In this document: positions 57,712 to 64,000 of the stretch, in pieces
Numbering within the stretch: the stretch's first letter is position 1
Layout of the letters: every line of letters starts with the position of its first letter
Origin: Pseudomonas reinekei
GTDB taxonomy: Bacteria > Pseudomonadota > Gammaproteobacteria > Pseudomonadales > Pseudomonadaceae
Direction: 5' to 3'
DNA length: 64,000 bases
Assembly: GCF_001945365.1 (NCBI RefSeq)
Contig: NZ_MSTQ01000022.1
Span: 1-64,000 of the forward strand
The notes under the pieces: generated by a model
Seen by the model: the letters and a program-made list of their open reading frames with translations, nothing else
Databases searched by the model: none
Told to the model about the DNA's origin: nothing
Program-made: the position numbers and the translations under genes

Positions 57712-58305
57712 ATGATCAATGCCCGCACTGCCCGCATGCTTGCCGATTACAAACAATGGGCCAACCAGCGCCTCTTCGACAATCTGGCGCAGTTACCGCC
57801 AGGCGAAATCGATAAGGAGCGCGCCGGAATCTTCAAGAGCATGATCGGCACGCTCAATCACATGTACGTGGTGGACTGTCTCTGGCAGGCTCACCTTGAG
57901 GGCCGAGGGCATGGTTTCAAGACTTCCCATGACCTGGTGCACCCGGCATTGCCCGACCTGCGCCTGGCGCAACAGAATGTTGATCACTGGTACTGCGACT
58001 GGAGCGCCCGGCAGACCGATGCCTCGCTGGACAAACCCCTGCGGTTCACGTTTATCTCCGGTGAAAGCGGCACCATGAACGCCGGCGCGATGCTCATGCA
58101 TGTGGTCAACCACGCCAGCTATCACCGGGGCTGGGTGATCCAGATGTACTTCGAAATACCGGCCATGCCGCCGATGACCGACCTGCCGATCTACCTGCGC
58201 GAGACCGACCCGAACTTCAATTCGCTCAATGCTTCGGCAGTGGAGCAGACATGTGCTCCGCAATACGCGAGCGCAACCAACGTTCTGCCGGATCGTTATC
58301 GCTGA
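57712..58305 (+). CDS. DinB-family metal-binding protein
   Basis: 197 residues. Four-helix-bundle DinB fold with metal histidines in MIGTLNHMYVVDCLWQAH and MHVVNHASYHRGWV. DinB proteins include thiol-dependent transferases; substrate unknown. GGAGAAG before the ATG. The last 26 codons overlap the tail of the convergent LysR gene, about 25 residues longer than usual members. Confidence 0.88.
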   Translation: MINARTARMLADYKQWANQRLFDNLAQLPPGEIDKERAGIFKSMIGTLNHMYVVDCLWQAHLEGRGHGFKTSHDLVHPALPDLRLAQQNVDHWYCDWSARQTDASLDKPLRFTFISGESGTMNAGAMLMHVVNHASYHRGWVIQMYFEIPAMPPMTDLPIYLRETDPNFNSLNASAVEQTCAPQYASATNVLPDRYR

Positions 58306-59146
58306 CGCCGTTCCAGACCATCGACAGTTCCGACAGATTGATATCGAACGGCGGGTCATCGGCACGCAACTGGTCGCTGCCTTCGATCAGAGCAGTCGCC
58401 GCATAGTCCGGCACCGACGCAAGCATGTCAGTGCCTGCCAGCAACGCCCGCAGGCCGGAAAACTGCGGTACCGCCAGCACCACTCGACGGGAGCGACCAA
58501 TACGGGACAGGTCGTTATCGATCGCACCGCTCAAGTCCCCGGAAAACGACACCAGCGCATGGGGACGCTCGCAGAATTCATCCAGTGTCAGCGGGCCGGG
58601 GCGATCATCACCGCGCAGCACCTTGACGCTCAGGTCGCGCAATTTTTTGCGTTTGGCATTGGCCGGCAACTCTGTGGTGTAACTGATGCCCACCGAAATT
58701 TCCCCGCTGGCGAGCATCGATGACATCAACAAGTAATTCACCCGCCGGACCACCACCACAACGTTCTGTGCTTCTTCGCGGATCTGCTTGAGCAGCGGTG
58801 GAAACAGACCAAACTCGGCATCGTCGGACAACCCGATGCGAAACACATCGCGGCTGATCGACGGATCAAAATCCTTGGCCCGACTCACCGCGCCGGAAAT
58901 GGTGTCCATCGCCGGCTGCAACTCCTTGAGAATGGCCAGCGCCCGGGGCGTCGGCTCCAGCACACGACCGTTACGCACCAGCAACGGGTCATCAAACAAA
59001 TCGCGCAATCGGGCGAGTGCCGCACTGACGGCAGGCTGGCCGAGGAACAGTTTCTCCCCGGCGCGGGTCAGGTTTTTTTCGAACATCAGGGTTTCGAAAA
59101 TCACCAACAGGTTCATGTCCACGCGGCGCAGATCGTTGCGGTTCAT
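58226..59146 (-). CDS. LysR-family regulator (NodD-like)
   Basis: 306 residues. HTH LTRAGEKLFLGQPAVSAALA preceded by DLRRVDMNLLVIFETLM, the NodD/SyrM-type N-terminus. Effector domain unremarkable. A GTG lies 3 bases before the ATG. The 3' end overlaps the DinB gene by 80 bases. Confidence 0.9.
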   Translation of the reverse strand: MNRNDLRRVDMNLLVIFETLMFEKNLTRAGEKLFLGQPAVSAALARLRDLFDDPLLVRNGRVLEPTPRALAILKELQPAMDTISGAVSRAKDFDPSISRDVFRIGLSDDAEFGLFPPLLKQIREEAQNVVVVVRRVNYLLMSSMLASGEISVGISYTTELPANAKRKKLRDLSVKVLRGDDRPGPLTLDEFCERPHALVSFSGDLSGAIDNDLSRIGRSRRVVLAVPQFSGLRALLAGTDMLASVPDYAATALIEGSDQLRADDPPFDINLSELSMVWNGVSDNDPAERWLRSRIAEHMSAPLPKH

Positions 59147-59196
59147 CACGGCTTACTCGCTTGGGCTCGGTTTTTTCAAGTAAAGCACCAAACCCC

Positions 59197-59328
59197 GTGG
59201 CGAGGGAGCTTGCTCCCGCTCGGCTGCGCAGCAGTCGTAAACCCTGCGTAGGCGGGTTGCCTGAATGACCTGGGCGGCAGGGTTCAGGGCCGCTGCGCGA
59301 CCCAGCGGGAGCAAGCTCCCTCGCCACA
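59197..59328. repeat. REPIN of the GTGGCGAGGGAGC class
   Basis: GTGGCGAGGGAGCTTGCTCC at the left and its inverse at the right, with CGGCTGCGCAGCAGTCG-like inner arms. A different family from the TGTGGGAGC REPs of the rest of the window. Confidence 0.85.
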
Positions 59329-59472
59329 GGGATGGCGTTTACTTTGGTAGGTCACGCAGGGGTTTCTTTTTGGTTGCCATACATGCACCTCTTACTCATG
59401 TTATGCCCGAACACAAAATTTCTGACACCCTCGTAATCCCAGGAATCCGGCGCTTCCGAAGACGCCCTGCGC

Positions 59473-59814
59473 ATGGCCACCATAAATGTAAAGACAAAAA
59501 AGCCTTCACAGAAGGTCGCACTTGCACACCTGGAAGATCCGGGCTACCAAACCCGATCACTGTTTTTCAGCGACCGGCCAACGATAGAACCCGGCCCCAA
59601 GGCGCACAAGCCGGCGGATTCTGGCGTAAGCGTAGGCAACGACGCAAGGCGTTGTAGCTTTCATGAAGTAACGCTGACAGCCATTAAACAAGCACTCGAA
59701 ATGCAATCGCTAGGAGCGAGCAGGCTTGCTCCTGCACAGGTTCTGCATACGGCTTTGATCGGCTGTGGAGAAGGGCAGTTTATCCGCGGTGTTTATTCAG
59801 TGACCAACCGGTAG
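59473..59814 (+). CDS. Possible protein of 113 residues spanning repeat copy A
   Basis: Open from MATINVKTKKPSQKVALAHL through TRSLFFSDRPTIEPGPKA to GCGEGQFIRGVYSV. It reads protein-like, but 153 bases of it are a repeat that at the second locus lies in a leader region, and a REP-like palindrome is included (59711-59736). No strong Shine-Dalgarno. Its end overlaps the SpvC-like gene by 22 bases. No family recognised with certainty. Confidence 0.35.
   Translation: MATINVKTKKPSQKVALAHLEDPGYQTRSLFFSDRPTIEPGPKAHKPADSGVSVGNDARRCSFHEVTLTAIKQALEMQSLGASRLAPAQVLHTALIGCGEGQFIRGVYSVTNR
59539..59691. repeat. 153-bp direct repeat, copy A
   Basis: Matches 61354-61506 with two substitutions in 153 bases. 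Homology continues more weakly to the left (ATGGCCACCATAAA against ATGACCACCATAAA and CGCAGGGCG-type sequence). Confidence 0.9.
59711..59736. repeat. REP-like palindrome (TAGGAGC type)
   Basis: TAGGAGCGAGCAGGCTTGCTCCTGCA, just right of repeat copy A. Confidence 0.6.
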
Positions 59815-60515
59815 AACGGCTCGCTTCTGAGCATCTGATTTTGTGCCTCGTTTCCTTCACGCTGACTGCGCAGTTCGTTTCTATAGCTGACGTACTGCCA
59901 GGACGAGGGGCGAATGTCTGAGTCCGGGTGCTGGCCAGGCTGGATGTTGCTTTCGGTCAGTATCGACTCCAGGCATTCCACAAAGTGCCGCACGCGATGC
60001 AGTTCCTGTACCAAGTTTTGCTCGCTCGCCAGGTCCAATTTTACGTAGAGGGTGAATTGGGCTCCCTCGCTGACGCGACTCGCAGGTTCTGCTCTCTCCA
60101 TATCTGTGACTTTCCACTGGTCAATTGGACTGTCATCGGAAAAGAGTAGCCCACGTAATGCGTCAAATGCCTCTGGCACCTCATCGGGTTTGATGCTGAG
60201 GTGAAACTTATCGCCGTCAAACGGACCTGTGCATTGAGCTGGTTCACGACGCGCGTGTATGAACACGTCTTCTCCACTGTTGTTCAACATGAAGCTGTTA
60301 TGTCGATCATAGAACCCACTTCGAAGTATGTTGCAGTAGTCCGGAGCATGAGACGCATGCTTGAAGTCAGGCACCGGCTCGATGCGCATCTGGTGTATCA
60401 AACTTTCAAAATTGGAGTTCAAGTACCTATGTGTGGACTGTGGTGTAGCGGCATCAAGTACGTTCAATTTCAGTTGAGTGAGCTCCAGGAGAGCTGGGCG
60501 ATTTTTGATGGGCAT
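59793..60515 (-). CDS. spvC: SpvC/OspF/HopAI1-family phosphothreonine lyase (type III effector homologue)
   Basis: 240 residues (SpvC 241, OspF 239). The family removes phosphate from phosphothreonine of host MAP kinases by beta-elimination, irreversibly. All SpvC catalytic residues are present one position earlier: K103 and H105 in DGDKFHLSIK, K135 in DQWKVTDME, R147 in ASRVSEGAQ, Y157 in QFTLYVK, R212 and R219 in SYRNELRSQR. DVFIHARREP and SEPFYRLVTE match the family ends. The N-terminus (MPIKNRPALLELTQLKLNVL) has a basic-LxL docking-like motif. Start fixed by family alignment (MPI...). 60181-60300 counts to 49% GC, below its neighbours. No hrp box and no secretion genes seen nearby. Confidence 0.93.
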   Translation of the reverse strand: MPIKNRPALLELTQLKLNVLDAATPQSTHRYLNSNFESLIHQMRIEPVPDFKHASHAPDYCNILRSGFYDRHNSFMLNNSGEDVFIHARREPAQCTGPFDGDKFHLSIKPDEVPEAFDALRGLLFSDDSPIDQWKVTDMERAEPASRVSEGAQFTLYVKLDLASEQNLVQELHRVRHFVECLESILTESNIQPGQHPDSDIRPSSWQYVSYRNELRSQREGNEAQNQMLRSEPFYRLVTE

Positions 60516-60652
60516 GAGCCATTCTCGGCGCAATGTAAGGGGCCGGCACTCTACGCAGCATTCTAGGAGCAGCTCTTCCAAAAACAGCTCAAACCCGCAG
60601 GGTTATAGAGCAGGTTTTGAGTTCATCAACGCTTTCCTGAACGCCCTAAACC

Positions 60653-60817
60653 CTGTGGCGAGGGAGCTTGTCGGATCGCCGCACTGTCCCGCTCGGCTGC
60701 GCAGCAGTCGTAAACCCTGCGTATGCGGTGTGCCTGAATGACCGAGGTTGCAGGGGTTAGAGCCGCTGCGCGACCCAGCGGGACGGTGCGGCGATCCGAC
60801 AAGCTCCCTCGCCACAG
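60653..60817. repeat. 165-bp inverted repeat (extended REPIN)
   Basis: Arms of about 50 bases, CTGTGGCGAGGGAGCTTGTC... and its inverse, nearly perfect over the outer 32 bases. Compared with the 59197 element each arm has about 16 extra bases (TCGGATCGCCGCACTG and its complement). Lies upstream of the SpvC-like gene. Confidence 0.85.
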
Positions 60818-60827
60818 GGGATTGCGT

Positions 60828-61169
60828 TTATGCAGGTGGGTCGATTCGATCCAGAGCCCGGTTCACTGCCAGTTCGCCGAGCATGATGACTTGGGCGATG
60901 CCCAGCAGGGTGTTGCGGCTTGATCCCTCTGTCCGATCCGCCAGGTCCAGGGTCATGACATGGGCCGAGGCCAGTGATTCGCACGCATCGCCCAGGAGGG
61001 TTTCGACGTCGATTTGCGGGTCGATGACGTACATCGTGCAGAGTGTGCGTGGGGTGGCGCGGATGTCGGTGGCGGAGAGGATGTGGTCAATGTGTTCTTG
61101 GTTTTTTTGTGAATGGAGGTTTTCGTTCGGGGCGATTGGATCGGTGTTTGGTGGCGTGGGTTTGCACAT
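60828..61169 (-). CDS. DUF6124 (DUF3077-like) protein
   Basis: 113 residues: MCKPTPPNTDPIAPNENLHS, then ATPRTLCTMYVIDPQIDVET, ACESLASAHVMTLDLAD and IMLGELAVNRALDRIDPPA. A Pseudomonas family with unknown role, often in several copies. Start at 61169 is chosen because GAGGAG lies 8 bases before it; the frame is open into the structured leader. Confidence 0.75.
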   Translation of the reverse strand: MCKPTPPNTDPIAPNENLHSQKNQEHIDHILSATDIRATPRTLCTMYVIDPQIDVETLLGDACESLASAHVMTLDLADRTEGSSRNTLLGIAQVIMLGELAVNRALDRIDPPA

Positions 61170-61226
61170 ACATAGAACTCCTCTCATCGTAATAAAGGAG
61201 CCATCACCGTTCGCTACCAAACGAAG

Positions 61227-61303
61227 GTGGCGGCCATGCACAGGTTGGTAGACCGGGATGCGAGGAGACCGGCGCGCCCGAGGGCACCCTGTGCATGACC
61301 ACC
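61227..61303 (-). promoter_or_regulatory. Structured leader hairpin of the DUF6124 gene
   Basis: On the minus strand GGTGGTCATGCACAGG (61288-61303) and CCTGTGCATGGCCGCC (61228-61243) form a long stem. Inside and outside are short motifs CTACCAACC and GGTTTGGTAG that can pair alternatively. Confidence 0.55.
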
Positions 61304-61353
61304 ATAAAACAGCGACGGAGAATCATCGCAAATGATGTTGTGCACTTCGCAAG

Positions 61354-61506
61354 CCGGGCTACCAAACCCGATCACTGTTTTCCAGCGACCGGCCAACGAT
61401 AGAACCCGGCCCCAAGGCGCACAAGCCGGCGGATTCTGGCGTAAGCGTAGGCAACGACGCAAGGCGTTGTAGCTTTCATGAAGTAACGCTGACAGCCGTT
61501 AAACAA
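61354..61506. repeat. 153-bp direct repeat, copy B
   Basis: Second copy of 59539-59691, upstream of the DUF6124 leader. Its right end contains the stop codon of the LysR gene 61499-62425. Confidence 0.9.
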
Positions 61507-62425
61507 CCTTGAACGGCTGCCATAAACCCTGGGCCGAGTCTGGTTCGGTCAGCACTTTCCTGAATGTCTCCACCAACGGCCGCAAATTGATCCGGTGCCA
61601 CGCCGCCCACAGTGGTCTGGAGAGGGAAATCCATGGCACCTCCCGCAGCACCACGCCCGGCGGTGCGTTGCGGCTCAGGCCCTTCTGAATCATCGCGATG
61701 CCCAGTCCCGAGGCCACCAGCGCCATTGCCGTGAAGGGGCCGGTGGCCTCCATGCGGATGTCCGGGGTGAAGCCGGCGCGGATGCAGGCGCTGACAAAGT
61801 TTTCGCGGCCGCTGACATTCTGGTGGTGTTGCACGCCAATCCACTCCTGGTCGGCGAGATCTTCCGGCGTCAGCACGGTTTTCTGTGCGAGCGGATGTTC
61901 CTCGGGCATGGCCAATAGCATCGGGTCATCCAACACCTGAAAACCCAGCAAGTCCGGATCGTCGTCCGTCGGCGGCTCGCTGACCAGGGCGATATCCAGA
62001 CTACGCTGACGCAGACCTTCCAATTGTTCGGCGGAACTCAGGTTGTACAGCGCGACATGCACATTCGGCCGGTCAACCCGCAACACGCGCAAGGCATTGG
62101 GCAGGACGCCCGCATGCATGGCATTTTCGATATAGCCGATGCACAACCCGCCTTCCTCACCACGGCCCAGACGTTTGCCAAGGGATTCCAGGCGATTGGC
62201 GTGGGTCAGCAGGGCGCGGGTTTCGGCGAGGAACGTCTGGCCGTCGCGGGTCAGGCGGATGCGTTGCTGGCTGCGCTCGAACAGGGTCAGGCCCAGGCGT
62301 TCTTCGAGCTGGGCGATCTGCCGGCTCAGGGGCGACTGGGAAATGTGCAGGCGTTCGGCGGCGCGACCGACGTGTTCTTCTTCGGCGACGGCGACGAAGT
62401 AGCGCAATTGGCGGATGTCGATCAT
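61499..62425 (-). CDS. LysR-family regulator
   Basis: 308 residues. N-terminus MIDIRQLRYFVAVAEEEHVG, HTH ERLHISQSPLSRQIAQLEER, CbnR/BenM-type effector domain. Divergent from the aldo/keto reductase gene and its probable regulator. Stop codon lies within repeat copy B. Confidence 0.92.
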   Translation of the reverse strand: MIDIRQLRYFVAVAEEEHVGRAAERLHISQSPLSRQIAQLEERLGLTLFERSQQRIRLTRDGQTFLAETRALLTHANRLESLGKRLGRGEEGGLCIGYIENAMHAGVLPNALRVLRVDRPNVHVALYNLSSAEQLEGLRQRSLDIALVSEPPTDDDPDLLGFQVLDDPMLLAMPEEHPLAQKTVLTPEDLADQEWIGVQHHQNVSGRENFVSACIRAGFTPDIRMEATGPFTAMALVASGLGIAMIQKGLSRNAPPGVVLREVPWISLSRPLWAAWHRINLRPLVETFRKVLTEPDSAQGLWQPFKVV

Positions 62426-62523
62426 GTCAGACCTATAGGGACTCAAGTGCTGCACATTATGTCTTGGACGGTCCGAACGGCGCAATCTAGGATTGGCCCA
62501 TCGGTAAGACAAATCACCGTTCT

Positions 62524-62615
62524 CTGTAGGAGCCGGCTTGCTGGCGATAGCGTTGAACCAGTCGCCACAGGTATCGCCGGCTAAATCGCGATCGCCTGCA
62601 AGCCGTTTCCTACAG
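62524..62615. repeat. REPIN (TAGGAGCC type)
   Basis: CTGTAGGAGCCGGCTTGCTGGCGAT-like left arm and ATCGCCTGCAAGCCGTTTCCTACAG right arm, in the LysR/reductase gap. Confidence 0.8.
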
Positions 62616-62644
62616 GGTCAATCCGCATTCGAGAGGAATTGATG

Positions 62645-63661
62645 ATGAGCTTGAAAGACAAACTGCCCGGCGCGCTGGGTTTCGGCACTGCACCACTGGG
62701 CAACATGTTCCGTGCCATTCCTGAAGAGCAAGCGCAAGCCACCGTCCACGCTGCCTGGGATGCCGGCGTGCGCTACTTCGACACCGCGCCGTTCTACGGT
62801 TCGGGCCTGTCGGAGATTCGCCTCGGCGCTGCGCTGTCGCGCTACAACCGCGACGACTACGTACTCAGCAGCAAGGTCGGGCGGGTGATCCTCGATGAAG
62901 TCGAAGACGCCGCTGCCCGGGATTTGGGCGAGAAGAGCGGGGTGTTCGAGCACGGTCGCCCGAACAAGATCGTCAACGACTACAGCGCCGACGCCACCCT
63001 GCGTTCGATCGAAGACAGCCTCAAGCGCCTGCAGACCGATCGACTGGATATTGTCTGGGTGCATGACATCGCCCAGGACTTCTACGGTGATCAGTGGCTC
63101 GAGTACTTCAACCAGGCCCGCACCGGCGCGTTCAAAGTGCTGACCCGCCTGCGTGAAGAAGGCGTGATCAAGGGCTGGGGCCTGGGCGTGAACAAGGTCG
63201 AGCCGTGCGAATTGACCCTTGATCTGAGCGAAGCGCAACCGGACGGTTTTCTGCTGGCGGGTCGCTACACTCTTCTCGACCATGACCGCGCCTTGCAACG
63301 CTTGATGGACGCGGCCCTGGCACAGAACGTCGAGATCGTGGTCGGCGGCCCGTACAGCTCGGGCATCCTGGCCGGTGGCGCGCACTTCGAGTACCAGAAG
63401 GCCAGCCCGGCGATCATCGACAAGGTCGAGCAGATCAAACGCATCGCGGCAGCCCATGGCGTTGATATCAAAGCCGCTGCGTTGCAGTTCTCGTTGGCAA
63501 ACCCGGCCGTGGCGGCGGTGATTCCAGGTTCCAGCCGCCCGGAACGGATTGCCGAAGATGTGGCCGCGTTGTCGGCGGTGATTCCCGCAGCCTTCTGGCA
63601 AGCGATGCGCGAAGCGAAACTGGTTTCCGAGCGCGCGCCGTTGCCGATCATTGGAGCTTGA
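62645..63661 (+). CDS. Aldo/keto reductase, D-threo-aldose 1-dehydrogenase-like
   Basis: 338 residues. GFGTAPLGNMFRAIPEEQAQ at the N-terminus, tetrad Asp/Tyr in RYFDTAPFYGSGLSE, Lys in SSKVGRVI, His in VWVHDIAQD. This pattern is that of L-fucose / D-threo-aldose dehydrogenases. Two ATGs (62642, 62645) follow GAGAGGA; the second has better spacing. An SDR gene follows after 2 bases, so an operon for a sugar such as fucose or arabinose is likely. Confidence 0.9.
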   Translation: MSLKDKLPGALGFGTAPLGNMFRAIPEEQAQATVHAAWDAGVRYFDTAPFYGSGLSEIRLGAALSRYNRDDYVLSSKVGRVILDEVEDAAARDLGEKSGVFEHGRPNKIVNDYSADATLRSIEDSLKRLQTDRLDIVWVHDIAQDFYGDQWLEYFNQARTGAFKVLTRLREEGVIKGWGLGVNKVEPCELTLDLSEAQPDGFLLAGRYTLLDHDRALQRLMDAALAQNVEIVVGGPYSSGILAGGAHFEYQKASPAIIDKVEQIKRIAAAHGVDIKAAALQFSLANPAVAAVIPGSSRPERIAEDVAALSAVIPAAFWQAMREAKLVSERAPLPIIGA

Positions 63662-63663
63662 GC

Positions 63664-64000
63664 ATGAAAATCGATCTGGGTGGAAAACTGGCGATTGTCA
63701 GCGGCAGCACCGCTGGCATTGGTTTGGGCATCAGCAAGGCACTGGCCGAATCCGGCGCCACGGTGGTGGTGATCGGTCGCGAGTCGGCCAAGGTCGAGCA
63801 GGCGTTGGCGAGCATTCGTGAGCAGGTGCCCGGTGCTCAATTACGTGGACTGACCGCTGACCTCGGTACGGCTGAAGGCGCGGAGAAACTGTTCGCCGCC
63901 GAACCGCGGGCGGACATCTTGGTGAACAACCTCGGGATTTTCAACGCGGTGGATTTCTTTGAAACGCCCGATAGCGAGTGGACGCGCTTCTACGAAATCA
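63664..64000 (+). CDS. Short-chain dehydrogenase/reductase, partial
   Basis: 112 residues seen before the window ends. MKIDLGGKLAIVSGSTAGIG contains the SDR cofactor loop (GSTAGIG), then ADILVNNLGIFN. Co-transcribed with the aldo/keto reductase (GGAG before the ATG lies in the end of that gene). Confidence 0.9.
   Translation, partial: MKIDLGGKLAIVSGSTAGIGLGISKALAESGATVVVIGRESAKVEQALASIREQVPGAQLRGLTADLGTAEGAEKLFAAEPRADILVNNLGIFNAVDFFETPDSEWTRFYEI

Noticed and set aside
57584..57715. 43-codon frame ending on the DinB ATGA
   Set aside because: No Shine-Dalgarno and no recognised sequence; overlaps the palindrome at 57663. Chance overlap is more likely.
60516..60652. Search for a hrp box (GGAACC-N15/16-CCAC) before the SpvC-like gene
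   Set aside because: No convincing match found by eye, so HrpL control is not claimed.

Overview
The window reads as chromosome of a Pseudomonas, most likely of the P. fluorescens group. Supporting signs are a GC-rich coding style, many Pseudomonas REP/REPIN palindromes (TGTGGGAGC type and GTGGCGAGGGAGC type), Pseudomonas-type small families (DUF2388, DUF6124, MxKDx peptide), and numerous LysR, AraC/GlxA and two-component regulators. No rRNA, tRNA, CRISPR array, complete transposon or prophage was seen. It is mostly accessory metabolism, signalling and stress functions.

Left part (1-25.5 kb): the start of a Tle3-like type VI lipase gene runs off the left edge. It is followed by ppk2, a RES/Xre toxin-antitoxin pair with its own inverted-repeat operator, a winged-helix/TPR regulator and an SDR-cupin operon. 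A signalling island follows: a receiver-only protein, an 1.8-kaa kinase-like/AAA/GAF/PAS/histidine kinase giant, an LRAT-fold protein behind a Shine-Dalgarno-trapping hairpin, a FixJ-type regulator and a GAF-GAF-GGDEF-EAL protein. Next come a secreted 8x13-residue repeat protein, a second cupin, and a decayed stretch (metallophosphoesterase, GST and membrane-protein stubs) around an isochorismatase/TetR pair that shares a 20-bp operator. After that come a MATE exporter, an exported Asp-nucleophile hydrolase, a TonB-receptor remnant, YceI and a DUF2235 hydrolase.

Middle (25.5-38.5 kb): a very large periplasmic multicopper oxidase, a LysR gene, the paoABC molybdenum aldehyde oxidoreductase operon, a GNAT protein, a candidate small RNA with its own promoter and terminator, an rRNA-methyltransferase-like gene, and a cytochrome b / YedY-like molybdoenzyme / methionine-rich peptide operon that resembles the hypochlorite-scavenging MsrP-MrpX system.

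Right-middle (38.8-52.8 kb): a catabolic region for an unidentified polyol, sugar acid or alcohol. It holds a formaldehyde-activating-enzyme homologue, an aldo/keto reductase, two aldehyde dehydrogenases, two MFS transporters, a porin, an enolase-superfamily dehydratase, a GMC oxidoreductase and two GcvA-like LysR regulators, with palindromic operators in front of two transcription units.

Right part (52.8-64 kb): single regulators and enzymes (receiver, HAD, two GlxA-type regulators, SDR, DUF2388, DinB, LysR). Then comes the most unusual block, 59.2-61.5 kb: a complete SpvC/OspF/HopAI1-family phosphothreonine lyase gene of low GC, bracketed by two nearly identical 153-bp direct repeats, a 165-bp inverted repeat and a DUF6124 gene with a highly structured leader. 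The window ends with a LysR / D-threo-aldose-dehydrogenase-like / SDR cluster.
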